Shown in pieces: positions 35,072-46,910 of a stretch of DNA of 61,579 nucleotides. Every line of letters begins with the position of its first letter. Position 1 is the first letter of the stretch. Source of the DNA: Gnetum montanum (lineage: Eukaryota > Streptophyta > Gnetopsida > Gnetales > Gnetaceae); the NCBI GenBank assembly GCA_015680685.1, contig MNCI01011808.1:217285-278863 (forward strand), given 5' to 3'. The translations under genes and the position numbers were made by a program. The notes under the pieces are model-generated. The model was not told where the DNA came from. It searched no databases and was given only the letters and a program-made list of their open reading frames with translations.

Positions 35072-35072
35072 A

Positions 35073-36420
35073 TGATAAGTAGCGAGTATTCCCAATGCTG
35101 AACCATACAAATCATACAAGCATATGCATGTGACCTAATTATAATCTATGGATGGAACAATATGTACTCCGGTTAGTTAATGTTAAGGCTATTCATTATT
35201 ATCTTCTTACCAGAGTTAGTAGTGCTCAAAACATATGGTTTAACTACAGTAAAAGTATATGATACGAGGATGTTGTTTGGCTCAGATGATGTGTAAAGGT
35301 AAAACATGCTAAATTGAAGATTAAATCTATTTAGCTAAGAGACAATAGAAACAAACACTAAACTAGCCTAAGGTGATAGGTATCTAGTGTTGGCTTGTTG
35401 TTCATGTCTTGCGCTCATACAACTATTACTAGGATTACCAAGTAACTCATTATTGGGCACACCAAGTGATGTTACGGTTGGGTTACCAAAATACTGTACT
35501 TAACACTTGAAACAAATAATACTTATTTTGCCAAAATATTGTAGTAGAAACGTAAATTGCATTAGAAACATAAAAGACATTGGAAAAGTAAATTTTAGTA
35601 GAAAATAAAACTATTCTATGTAGGATAATGCAATGATTGTAACAATCTCAACTAGCATTTTCATTCATGATGCATGTTAGGTATCCTGTACTCCAATAAA
35701 TGCATAATACTACTATTTATGATTACATTGTAGGCACTTACTAATTAATTATAAGATCATGAAATTAAACTACAAAAAACTAAATAAGAATAGACCAAAA
35801 AAGTGAGTCAAAGTGCAGCGGTTGGCTAGTATTGATAGACTTTACTTAAATACAATGTAAAGAAAATATACCATATTGTAATTGCAATATGGTAAATACT
35901 GGCTCAATTACATATTATGGTTTTTGGATCATGGCATGATTAATATTTAAACTAGTCAAATGGCCATAATCTATGTTATTTGTCACATGCATTGTTTTTT
36001 TACTATGGCATGGCTTTTAATTTTAATTGATGTAGCATTCACATTAACACTCACAAACCCCATACATAGTTGTAGCCTACTGGAAACCATGTCGAGTTGA
36101 AATTAATTATGAAAGAACATAACTAAAAACCATGTACAATTGAAATTAATTGTGATAGACCATAATTGGAAACTATGTATAATTGAAATTAATTGTGAAA
36201 GACCATAGCTTTGCAAAAGAAACAATGATAAATTATACGGCTGTTTGCAGGTGTATGGCTTGACCAGTGTAAGGGCCAAAGTTAACTATACCAACCACCA
36301 AAAACCATGACATGTGACGGACCCCTCAAATGATCAACGATTCATTAATGTTCAACCTTAATACATGCATGTATTAAACGATTAACGTAGCATTCTCTAT
36401 TATCAGTGAGAAGTGACATC
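35073..36420 (-). repeat. 5' LTR of element G (right boundary uncertain)
   Basis: Starts TGATAAGTAGCGAG next to the primer site; R/U5 with ACCAAGT units matches LTR A to about 35830. The end at 36420 is taken from GTGACATCA; an earlier end is possible. The extended U3 contains an imperfect palindrome (ACCATATTGTAATTGCAATATGGT-type, near 35870) and the tandem repeat at 36084-36214. Confidence 0.5.
36084..36214. repeat. 43-44 bp tandem repeat, three units
   Basis: Units start AACCATG/AACTATG at 36084, 36128 and 36171 and share TTGAAATTAATTRTGA. Part of the long U3 of G or flanking DNA. Confidence 0.75.
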
Positions 36421-38145
36421 ATTTTTACGCGTCAGCCATCCCACGCTCGGAAAAAAAACGGTTGTTGCAACTAAGGTTGATAAAATAAAATAATAAAATA
36501 TACTTGCCTACCGGGGCTTCCACACATCCCAAAAAAGTTACAAAGGTAAAAGGGTTACCATGGTAATTAACAGTATTATGATGCGTATTGCCATGATAAC
36601 CAAGACAACTTACATGTGAGGCCCACTTGTCCTGCAATCCTATAAAATCGTCAACTATTGCTAGTGCCTCAAACAAAAGAGTAAATAAAAATGTTGCTGT
36701 CCAAATTAAAAGGAGTTCCTGACGCAAGAATATACCAAGCCTTTCAGGCAAAGCTTAAATACGTTGGGAAACGTTGGCCTGCGTCTTAATTGCGAAGATT
36801 CCGCATTTTTAAGTTTTAGGCCAACACCACACCTGAAAGTTGCAGAACAGAATTCGATTGTCAACATAAAAGCTTCCCACCAAAATCCCATGGTTGGCTA
36901 CTTGGCTGGCTGGCTGGCTGGCTGCATTAAGCCTACCACCCAGCTGGATGAGGATTTTTGCTTTTTCTTCTGACCAAACGCCTTTGAATTTTGATCAACA
37001 GTTTGCGTGATGGATGACGGATTTTGAGTTCTGACCCACGTTTATAATTGATTCCTTGTTTCCACTCTCCCAGCAACGCAAATTTTCACGCCAAACACTT
37101 TGAAGGTTAGGTTCCAGGAACCATCAATGGCCGGCCCAGTTACAGTCAAAATGCAGGGGCAATTCACAAATCCCAGCAGGGCAGCCGGCTTCGACACGTG
37201 GTTGCAAACATGCATTGTAAAAATTACCAATGACAAAAATTAAAGCTTCCCAGAACCTAAGAGCTGTCCCTGGATAATGGATTGTCCGCACGAAAGAGAA
37301 AAAACTGGAAAAGAATGGCAGCACAGCTTATCTGAGTTCCCCTGAAGGCACTTGAGTTTAGTGGCATGCTCTGTATCATAAATGCCCAGAAATATAAGAT
37401 TAAGTGGCCTGGAATACCGCCATCTTAGACAGAATTTGTCACATGAACGGATTATAATCAGTTTTCTAGAATACGGGCAAGGCATCTTATACAGAAATTG
37501 CATCTTATCCAGAATTTGCAGATGAAATGGATATGAGTTATGAAAGTCTTCCATATTGGGATAGTTAAGAGTAAAGTACTGAAATCTTATGGATAGCGAA
37601 TGGAATTGGAGGACTCCAATGCTTGGGGTTTGCCAAACCCAAAACAGTCCACCAACTGCGAACCACAGAAACGCAGCAGGAGCAGTGGCACATTAAAGCG
37701 AATAAAGAGTCCGCTGAGCTACCACCCTCTTCCCCCCATTTATTCTTCTCGTCGTAAGAAAGAAATTGCACCACGTCATTGTTTGATTCCACGACTCCGC
37801 AAAGCAACTGTCGTGCCATTTACTGGGACACAAACAGAGCACGCTTACTGAAAATCCAAAAACGTACAGAAAAGCGAAAAAAAACCCACCAAAAAATTCA
37901 GATTCTCGGTTTCTCAGTGCCAACAATGCAACGCGTTTTTTTTTTTCCAGGTAGTTAAGGAAGCCAACTACCGTTGCTGCGTGCAGCTTCCTGAAACGCA
38001 GTCCGGCCGAAGTCTTTTTATAATCCCAGTATCCAGGTTCGCTCTTCAGCAACCTGAAAATAATCAATCGATCGATTCCACAGTGAGGAGACAGGAGGAG
38101 AGCAGTGAAAATAATCGTTTTTTTCCCCTTTGGGATTTTGCTTCA
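36421..38145 (+). promoter_or_regulatory. Upstream region and likely promoter of KCS
   Basis: Single-copy-looking sequence without repeat matches in this window. A (TGGC)5 microsatellite is at 36903-36922 and a G-box/ABRE-like ACACGTGG at 37194-37201. A plausible TATA element TTTTTATAA lies at 38015-38023, about 125 bp before the ATG. Purine-rich leader GGAGACAGGAGGAGAG precedes the start. Small frames in 36425-37850 on both strands show no family resemblance. Promoter elements are motif matches only. Confidence 0.45.
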
Positions 38146-40596
38146 ATGGAGAGCAGTGGCGAGAGATTTGATATTGCCATGGACGCCGGTGCAGGCGGCG
38201 ACAGAGGAGCCGCCCGTCCCATTGTGATAAAAATCCGGCGAGCTCTGCCGGATTTTGTACAGTCGGTGAAGCTCAAATATGTGAAGCAGGGCTATCGTCT
38301 GCTGATCAAGCACGGAATGTATGTGGCTCTGCTGCCGGTCGCCGGCGTCTTGACGGCCGAAATCGGGCGTTTCAGTGCAGACGGTGCGGCCCAGCGGCTG
38401 TGGCAGCAACTGCACTATAATTTGGTTTCCGTGGTTGTTTGTTTTGCAGTAGCGGTTTTTCTGGCGACTGTGTATTTTCTGAAGCGGCCTCGAACGGTTT
38501 ATTTGATTGATTTTGCGTGCCATAAGCCCGACCAGGAGCGGATGTGCTCCATGCAGCGGTTTTTCAACTGCACCGAGGAATCCGGGGCGTTCACGGAGCA
38601 GTCCATCGAGTTCCAGAAAAAGGTCTGAGGTTAATTTTTTGTTTGCTTTCTGGGTTGAAAATGAGAGAAGAGATTGTTTTCCTTTTTCCCTTTTTTTTCC
38701 TGGGTTGAAAATGAGATGCGAGATTTATGTGTTTTTTTAGTGAACTGAGAAAAAAAAGTGTGGCTTTGTTTCTTCTTTTGGTTTTGTTTTTTCATGGTGC
38801 CGGTTTTTTTTGTTCTTTAGTAGTGTACGATGAATTTGTGGTGGATGAAATAACACGAAGTACGTTCGGATGTGGATTGCGCTAAAAATCTGATAGCGCC
38901 GGTTTTGTGCTGTGATTGTGCTTCCGTGAATGATTTCTGTCTGGTATATGTCTATGACGAATTGGAGGTATCGAGGACTGCTTCAGTAAATGTTTCTGTC
39001 TGTGTTGTCCTTTTCTCTCTCTCTCTCTGCATTTAGGATCTCTCATGAATGCTGTGTTAAATGCTTTTCTTTTGCTCGAATCAGCTAGTTTCCATGAATG
39101 CCCTGCAGCAGCCAATACCTGGGCTAATGAACACCTGCTATTAGTACCCATGAATACTCTTTGTTAACGTGTTAGATTCTTGTTTTACCATATCCTCTAA
39201 ATCTCCTTCTCTTAGCTTTATCATCTCCGTTCTTTCAGCAAGGCGCTGTTTTTCACTTTCTCTGAAACGGAAACCGAAAAGCGTTTTTATCACGTCCGTC
39301 CGGAGCCCGCATTCTGCGTGTACTTTTCTTCCTTCGTCTGCGCGTCCAGTTTGGTATCCTTGTTGTCGGAACGCCCTAAATCTGCGCCGAGACAAATTAA
39401 CTTTCATACATACATCCATCCATCCAACCAAAATCCGCACGACTAACACACACAGAGCTGATGTTTCCTGTTTCCACGAACAGGTGTCCGAGCGTTCGGG
39501 CCTGGGCGACGAGACGTACTTACCGGAGGGGGTCCTGTCGCGGCCTCCAAAGCTGAACATGGCGAACGCGCGGGCGGAGGCGGAGGCGGTCATGTTCGGG
39601 GCGCTGGACGAGCTCTTCGCCAAGACAGGAATCCGTGCCAAGGACATAGAAATCCTGATCGTCAACTGCAGCCTCTTCTGCCCGACGCCGAGCCTGTCGG
39701 CCATGATCGTGAACCACTACAAGATGCGCAGCGACGTCCGGAGCTTCAATCTGGGCGGCATGGGCTGCTCCGCGGGCATGATTTCCGTGGCCCTGGCCAA
39801 GGATCTGTTGCAGGCCATCCCCAACGCCTACGCGCTCGTCGTCAGCTTCGAGAACATAACGCTCAACTGGTACTTCGGCAACGAAAAATCCATGCTCCTC
39901 TGCAACTGCATCTTCCGCATGGGCGGGGCGGCCGTGCTCCTCTCGAACCGGCGCAGAGACCGCCGGCGCGCCAAGTACGAGCTCGTACACACCGTGCGGA
40001 CTCACAAGGGCGCCGACGACAACTCGTACGCCTGCGTTTACCAGCGCGAGGACGAGGAGCAGCGCGGATCCCTCGGAGTTTCTCTGGCTCGGGATCTGAT
40101 GGCCGTGGCCGGAGACGCCCTGAAAACCAACATCACGACGCTGGGACCTCTGGTTCTTCCGCTCACGGAACAGGCCATGTTCTTCGCCACTCTGGTGGCT
40201 CGCAAGATCCTGAAGATGAGGAACGTGAAGCCGTATATCCCCGATTTCAAGCTCGCCTTCGAGCATTTCTGCATCCACGCCGGCGGCCGCGCCGTGCTGG
40301 ATGCGCTGCAGAAGAATCTGGATCTCAGCGACTGGCACATGGAGCCCAGCCGCATGACCCTGCACCGCTGGGGAAACACTTCCAGTAGTTCGCTCTGGTA
40401 CGAGCTGGCTTACACCGAGGCCAAAGGACGCGTCCGCACCGGAGATCGCGTCTGGCAGATCGCCTTCGGCTCCGGATTCAAGTGCAACTCCGCCGTCTGG
40501 CGCGCGCTCAGGCAGCTTCCTGCCCGATCCCCGCTCAATCCCTGGTTCGACTGCGTCGATCGATATCCTGTCAAAGTGCCCACCGGCATTTCGTGA
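38146..40596 (+). CDS. KCS: 3-ketoacyl-CoA synthase (KCS), exons 38146-38622 and 39484-40596
   Basis: Condenses malonyl-CoA with a C16 or longer acyl-CoA, the first, chain-length-determining step of ER fatty-acid elongation (waxes, cutin, suberin, sphingolipids). Predicted protein 529 aa, usual for the family. Two membrane spans (about 57-74 and 92-112) follow [20 protein letters not shown]. The catalytic triad is Cys254 ([10 protein letters not shown]), His424 ([10 protein letters not shown]) and Asn457 (GNTSSSS), with spacing as in FAE1. [12 protein letters not shown] is near the end. ATG 38146 is chosen because upstream frame sequence is unlike KCS; Met12 (38179) is an alternative. Exon 2 is much GC-richer than its surroundings. 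Oddities: SFEN where most KCS have STEN, and HRWGN for HRFGN. It resembles the KCS4/9/17 or FDH clades by eye; substrate range cannot be read from sequence. Confidence 0.95.
38623..39483 (+). other. Phase-0 intron of KCS
   Basis: 861 bp, GT at 38623-38624 after FQKK and AG at 39482-39483 before [10 protein letters not shown]. Splicing joins the conserved KCS block and avoids a stop three bases into the intron frame. T-rich, with a (TC)n run at 39012-39027. A single intron at about this position is, as I recall, common in plant KCS genes. Confidence 0.9.
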
Positions 40597-41060
40597 AACG
40601 AAAAAACAGAAACGCGTCCTCGCACTGCGCCCGGTTTCTCCACCTTTTTCTCGTTCCGTGTCTCGTGTTTTTCGGTGTTGTTGTTGTTGATGTTGGCGAC
40701 TTTCGTCAGGCCCTGGTTTTAGGGCTCCATTCATGAATCCGGCGGAGCGCCGCGTGATAAAAGCGAGCCGCGCGGATCGCTGACAGCCAGCTACAACTCC
40801 CAACTCTCTTCTTCGCTGCGTTTCTGTGTTTTGTTGCCCTGCATCTCGACTGTCGTTTTTATTTTCCTCTCCTGGTGCTCTGTACCTTGAAAACCACTGA
40901 ATCACTGCAAAAACTGTATGTTTAGCTGGATTTGTTTATTCATTTATGGCAAGGATACGATTTTGCTAAGCGCTTCGATCCCAATCATCGCCTGTGCATG
41001 CGTTGTTAACTCTTATACGCAACGTTTGCTCTGAATAAACTCTGCACGTGACAGTTCGCC
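40597..41060 (+). terminator. KCS 3' UTR with poly(A) signal
   Basis: Canonical AATAAA at 41034-41039, about 440 bp after the stop codon, followed by T/G-rich sequence. 41061-41254 shows nothing further. Confidence 0.6.
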
Positions 41061-41585
41061 TTTCTGCGTCATTAACATTGGTAAATGAAACATGGGTTCC
41101 ATCTTAATAAATGAATTCAAAATAACCAAAACTTAGATGTAACATGAAGAACGAAAATGAATACAAGGAACTATGCAATAATAATCGATCTCCTTTGTAG
41201 TGCAGTCTTGTCCCTTACTATTAACGTAGCAGATAACACAACAGTCGGTGTATTCTCATTAGAATCATGATTGGTTCAGCCGTCAAATTAGCTGGTTGAA
41301 ACGTGAACATACAATTATCCTGGATTCCTTGCTGCTCTGATCTGCTCTTCTCTCCACCTTTCATGCGCCATTGCACCTGCTGATAGTGTCAGGGACCACA
41401 GAAATCTTGTCAAAAACTCGCAGCGGGATAATAAACATGGATCTGGATTTTCTGAATTTCGCACTGCATCTGCTTTACTCTGTTGGGCTTTTCTTGGAAA
41501 ATCAGCATCCAAAAATACGATCAAGAGAGTGTGTTTACAGATGTGAATCAATCTGGAGTGGGAGTGGTAGTTGGGCGTCTTTGCA

Positions 41586-41706
41586 CTGTGAAGAGGCTAT
41601 GCCTGTTGCGTAGGTAAGCGCTGTGAAGAGGTTGTGCCTGTTGCGTAGCGCTGTGAAGATGTGCCTGTTGCGTAGCGCTGTCAAGAGGTTGTGCTTGTTG
41701 CATAGG
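41586..41706 (+). repeat. Tandem repeat in LINE 5' UTR
   Basis: About four units of 27-31 bp with GCGCTGTGAAGAGGTTGTG and CCTGTTGCGTAG. Repeated 5' UTR units are common in LINEs and can act as promoter modules. Confidence 0.8.
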
Positions 41707-41779
41707 CAGGCGAGTCGCAATGTTGTCAGATTTTGCTCTTCCTCAAGTTCTTCTAACTCACCTCAAATTGATTTTCTTT

Positions 41780-42756
41780 TACCTATGATATTTTTGAAGC
41801 ACTTTTCAATGATTTCGCAACTCGTTTTATTTTTTTCAAATTGTGGAGTTTTTACCAAAGTCCCCAAGTATCAACACTCAAGTTCAAAGCCTTCTTCTAC
41901 CCCATACCCCAAGGCATTCAGGTTTCTTATGCACGATACTATGCTCGAAATTTTATTTTGGTGGAACTATTCGATGCCTCTTAGGTTGAGAAGGCTCTCT
42001 TTTTAAAATTTTTTCCAACACATAATGCAACCCTAATAGCCCTATAATTCCCTGTTACGTGGAATTGCCCAATTTTTGACTTATTTTCTCATCTGTTGAG
42101 AGGGACATTGTGAGCATCCTAGGTCCTATTATTTTCGATCATTTACGGTGATCAATAGAACTCAAATTCGCCATTATTGTATTGAATTGGACATAGCTCT
42201 TCGAAAAACCTCATTAACCCTCGCTGCTGGTGGAAAACTCTTCATCCAAAAAGTGGCCTATTTTTACTTTCCAAACTCATGTAGCTATTGTCACAGGGTC
42301 GAGCATCATATTTCGGCGTGTCCCATCCTAGCTAGGAAAAAACCATCTGTAGCATCTCAGAACACCCGTCCCCCAATCACACCATTACGCCCATCCTCAG
42401 TATCTTTTAAATTTGGATCTCTTGCCCCAACAGCTCCACAAACCTTCTCTCAGTCTAGCCCCTCAAAGCTACAGAAACAATAATCAGGTAATCACACCTC
42501 CATCCATGTCATCCCCTCAAAGGTTGTCAAGGACTCAGTTTTGATGGATGAGTTCATGGTGAGCAGTGGAAGGAAACGAGTTAAAGCTTCTTTTAGTTCT
42601 ACACCTCCCTCCAGCTCCTCTTCACTGAACACTTCCATGGCCCCTGTCTCCATCAACAACTCCTTTTCCCTCTTGTTAGGAACAATGGAAGTTGATAATT
42701 TGACTTCTGAATCTTCTGTTGACCTCTCATCCAAACTGCCTCTTGTCTCCCCATGA
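41780..42756 (+). pseudogene. LINE ORF1 (nucleic-acid-binding), frameshifted
   Basis: RNA-binding chaperone-type protein of the LINE. The best segment, 42148-42483, has IRHYCIELDIA, then FPNSCSYCHRVEHHISACP, a CCHC zinc knuckle (C-x2-C-x4-H-x4-C) typical of plant L1 ORF1, followed by a Ser/Pro-rich tail. The frame changes between about 42006 and 42150, and a TAA at 42481 separates the tail piece. The final frame ends TGA at 42754-42756, overlapping the ORF2 start as ATGA. The true N-terminus is not clear. Confidence 0.7.
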
Positions 42757-45700
42757 GCCTCCTTTCATGGAACGTTCGAGGCCTTACTAGTAGGCTTCGT
42801 CAGAAACAAGCAAGCAACTTTATTTCTAGTCTTAATATAGCCTTTGATTTTGTTCTCCTTCAAGAAATTAAGGTATAAGCTGATCTTTTATCCTTTTCTG
42901 CCCATTGGTTTCTTCCTCACTCCTCAATCCTAGCGACGTCCCATATGAGTGGGAAAGGAGGCGCGGCCATTCTCCTCTCACCTTACTCGAAAACTAAAAT
43001 CCTTCAAAGTGGTTTTGATTCTAGGCATAGAGTTTCTTGGGCCACCTTCTCCTCCTTGCATGGCCCTTTTGGCATTTGCTCGATATATGCCCCAAACGAC
43101 TCCACAGAACGGGCTCTCCTTTGGCAAAAACTTGCAAATGCTCTTCCCCTAGTGCCTTGGATATTCGGGGGAGATTTTAATATGGTTGAATTTCCTCAAG
43201 ATAAGCTTGGAGGGGTGTTTTTTCAACTGCCTAATCTCGAGTACCAGACCTGGTCTGCCTTTAAGAAAAGGTTTTACCTTTCTGATGGGGTGGACACCTC
43301 TGTGAGTACTCCCCCTTACAGATTTACTTGGAGCAATCTCCGTCTTGGGCAGGCTCGCATCTACAATAGGTTAGATAGGTACTATTTCTCCACCCTTTCC
43401 TTCTAGCAAGCCTTCTCCGCTACTATGGTTCATCACCATGCCACCTTATCAGACCATCTTCCTATCTCCGTATCTATCAAGATTCATGGTAGCCCTCACC
43501 GACAAAAATTCCATCTTTTCGGGACTACACACCAACTATTTTTCTTCCCCTACTACCCAACTTCTTCTATCCAACCTTTGGAATGCTGGACCTAGGCCCC
43601 TAAATCAAGTGGGCTGGATTAACTAGTGGCATCATGCTTCATGTCGAGTTCGAAACTTTGCTCATTCGTATGGTAAGGTAGTGGCTACTCAGACCAGACA
43701 AGAATACAATAAAATTCACCTCACTATTGAACATATCACTAATAGACTAGCTCAAAATCCCTTCAACACTCTAGTTCACAAGGAGCTAGCTAGAGCACGA
43801 TTAGCCTTTCAACATTGGGATGTGTACTGAGCACAAAGTGCCTTAACTAAAAGTCGGCTCACTTGGTTAAATATTCAAGATGAACACTGTAAGGAATTTT
43901 TTAAGTACCTCAACACTACTTCCCCTTCGCATTCTATAGAAAAAATTTCTAGTGATGGTACCACCATTACTGATCACAATAGTATCCTCTCTTTTCTTAA
44001 GAACCACTATGAAACCCTTTTCGTAGCTACCCCAATGGACATTTCTTTGTTTAAGTCTGCCACCCACAATTATCCTTGCCTTATCAACTCCACTATGCTG
44101 CAAAGTCTTGATGCAAATATCACTCTAGTGGAGCTTTAGGTGGCTTGTTCCAAGTTAAGTCGGGGAAAGGCTCCTGGTTATGATAGTTTCCCCGTGGAAT
44201 TTTCTCAAAATCATTGGGATTTGGTGGCTAATGATCTTCTGCAGGTCATTAACGAGGCTATCTTCACTGGTTCCCTCGGGCCCAATCTAAATCAAGGGGT
44301 AACTCGTCTCCTCCCCAAGTTTGGGGATCTTACCGATATCTTCAATTGGCATCCCATAACTCTTCTCAATGTAGTATATAAAATTTGGGCTAAGTGCCGA
44401 GCCCTACGATTGAAAAAAATTCTTGGCTAGATCATATCACTCCAACAAACAGGATTTGTTCCTGGTAGATATATTTTAGACAATGTGGTTGTGGCGTGGA
44501 AAGGTCTCAAATGGGTTGAGGATGATGGTCAAGATATTCTCTTGGTTAAACTTGATTACGCCAAAGTGTATGACAACATTAAGTGGGATTTTATCTTACA
44601 GACCATGACCAAACTTGGTTTTGGACCTAAGTTCTTGCATATGGTGCAATGCTTATTCTCAGATGCTACCGTAAGAGTAGCCACTACCTTTGGCATTACC
44701 TCTCCCTTTCCAATATATAGATCAGTGCGGCAAGGTTGTCCTCTTGCCCCCTATCTCTTTATCATCGCCACAGACTTTCTTTGTCATCAGATTAACCTGG
44801 ACATTCAAACTAAAGTCCTCACAGGGGTTCGCCTTTCTTCCTTTCAACAACAGCTTCTCAATATGCACTTTGCCGATGACTCTTTTTTTCTAGTTCATAA
44901 CACAATCGCCAATTTGCACCGCCTCTTATCAAGGGTGGAGCAATATTGCACACTCTCAGGTTCCAATATCAATTGGAATAAATCCTTTGTTTATAGCTTT
45001 ACGGGAAATTACAACCATGTGACCAAATATAACTGGAAGCAACTTCAGGGTCAAGACATTATTAAGATTCTGGGAATCCCTTTCCGTTTTAGAGGTTCAA
45101 CCTCCATTCTCTGGGAGCAGGTTATTTATCGGATCCAAAAGAAACTTGACAAATGGAAGACTAAACCCCTCACACTTGTGGGTAAATACCTTGTATGTAA
45201 GTCCATATGTGCATCAATCCATGTGTACTACTCTTCGTGTTGGGCCCCCTCCCAAGCTGCCTACTAGAAGCATGAATGGTTATTTCGTGACTTTATGTGG
45301 TCCTCCAAAGATTCTCAGAAAGGATTTCATGAGTTGCTTGGAATATTGTTACTCTCCCCAAGAATAAGGGTGGCTTAGGTCTTTTGAATTCCTATAAGCA
45401 GGGAATTACCATGGTTGCTAAGTGGTTGGTACAACATTTAGATGCGTTAGATATTATTGGGACCCTCCTCCAATTAAGGCTTTATCAAGCATTTCCTAAA
45501 AACAAGCCCTTTTGGAAAAGCATCCATTTTGTCAATTGGATCTTTTCCCCCCTCACTATCATTCTTCCTGGATCTCATGTTTTCAAAAGCATCTGGAGGG
45601 CCTGACAAATTCTACATAGTTACATAGACTGGACTAACGTCAAGATCAACCCTACTATTCTCTCTCATTTGTGTCCGTGGTGGTCACCTCTATCGCCCGC

Positions 45701-46527
45701 TCCCCTTGCCATCACAAAGGCTAAGGTAGCTACCTCGTGGTATCGGAAGGGTGTCATCTCCTTGAATTATCTTAGGCTGGCTAGTTGTTGGATTTTAGGG
45801 GTTGAGTTCAACAATTTATATGGGGAGTCAGCGGCAATGAACCATTGCCTAGTCCAGATTTACTCTAGATGTTGCAGTGCAAAGCCCTTTTCATGGTCTT
45901 CAATGGCTTAATGGGGTTAAACTCTTTCCCTACCGGCCATCTGTCCCCTTTCATCTTATGCACAACCCATTTGAGGTTATTCAACGATGCAATAAGTATT
46001 AGCACAAACAAGAGTCAGTAACATTTTGGATCCTTCTCTTCCAACACATTTGGAAACTTCCAACTCTCCATAAAATTAAGCAGTTCCTCTGGTGTCTCCT
46101 CCACCATGGTCTACCTATTGGTAAACATTTAAAATATCTAGGGATTCCCAATCCCAATTGCCCTCTTTATGGTGGACAAGATGACTTTGTCCATGTGTTT
46201 TGGCATTGTCCCTTTGCTCAGCATGTGTGGGAGTGGGCTTCCATAGTTTTTCCATCATACAAGCTATCTCAAGAGGATGTCCTATTCAGCTTTTTGAACA
46301 TTACTTCTGCTAATCTCAAGTTTTTGTGGAAAGTTATTAGGCCTATTATTTTATATTATATTTGGAAGCGAAGATGCAATGTTATAGTTCAAAGGACAAA
46401 TTATTCTAATATATGTTTGCTCACTAGGTCGGAGAAGTTGCAGATCTTTCGCCTCATTCATTTCCAACTCACATCTCAAGCATCTAAGTTCAATCTTGAT
46501 ACTCATCAGTTGGTTCATCTCTTGTAG
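42753..46527 (+). pseudogene. LINE ORF2: endonuclease and reverse transcriptase, broken
   Basis: Nicks target DNA and copies the LINE RNA. ATG 42753 gives MSLLSWNVRGL. AP-endonuclease blocks are LLQEIKV (followed by a stop), GGAAILLS, SIYAPN, GGDFNMVE, RLDRYY and LSDHLPIS (to 43470). The RT region (44140-45267) has RGKAPGYDSFPVEF, LDYAKVYDNIKWDF, VRQGCPLAPYLF and catalytic FADD (HFADDSFF). The C-terminal zinc region near 46170-46230 is CPLYGG..FVHVFWHCPFAQHVWEW. About ten stops or frameshifts; inactive. Confidence 0.85.
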
Positions 46528-46910
46528 CCGTGGGAAAGACCTGTGTGTTCTAGTAACACTCATCATTAGTAATCTCTGCAGGGAAGCTTCCCCTCTCTGT
46601 TGAGTGGAGTCATCATTGGAACTCTCTCTATCATTAATTGAGAGTTGTTTGCCTCGTCTAATTCTATGTCATTCTATCTAGTAATGAGTCAGTATGTGTG
46701 GACGTTTGATAGTGCCCCAATTCGAGTTTCCTCCTTTAATACTCATTTATTTATAAGGTTGTTCCCGAGTCTCATTCACAGTGCTCCCAGCTTTCCCTTC
46801 CCCTCAAACCTATGACTTATTCAGGTTACTATAATTGATACACTTTTAATATCAATAGAACTTCTTTTCGGGGTCCGAACACCCCCCCCCCCCTCATTAG
46901 AATCATGATT

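Larger units (their letters stand above)
34498..36420 (-). mobile_element. Element G remnant: leader/gag start, primer site and 5' LTR
   Basis: Minus strand. 34498-35040 resembles the gag leader of B1 (a GATGAAAAATGAAGGTAAAGTTTAGATAGTAAGG-like stretch near 34780 corresponds to 25555-25590). The primer site and LTR follow to the right. The rest was displaced by element F. It is the oldest-looking element here. Confidence 0.65.
41273..46892 (+). mobile_element. L1-type LINE, apparently full length, degraded
   Basis: Flanked by the perfect 18-bp target duplication CTCATTAGAATCATGATT (41255-41272 and 46893-46910). Order: 5' UTR with 31-bp repeats, ORF1 (zinc knuckle), ORF2 (AP endonuclease, RT, C-terminal zinc region), 3' UTR. 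The 3' end is a run of C (46882-46893) rather than A. Inserted about 0.2 kb downstream of the KCS poly(A) signal, same orientation. Confidence 0.85.

Noticed and set aside
36425-37850. Several frames of 60-108 codons on both strands upstream of KCS
   Set aside because: Overlapping, opposing, no recognisable domains; treated as promoter/intergenic.
37981-38145. Upstream in-frame extension of KCS exon 1 (55 codons)
   Set aside because: Sequence is unlike any KCS N-terminus and overlaps the TATA/leader region; ATG 38146 gives the usual length.
39141-39483. Extension of KCS exon 2 frame upstream into the intron
   Set aside because: The open frame runs into the intron by chance; conserved KCS homology starts exactly after the AG at 39482-39483.
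39520-40905. 461-codon open frame antisense to KCS exon 2
   Set aside because: Mirror of GC-rich coding sequence; no family resemblance, while the plus strand gives a complete KCS.
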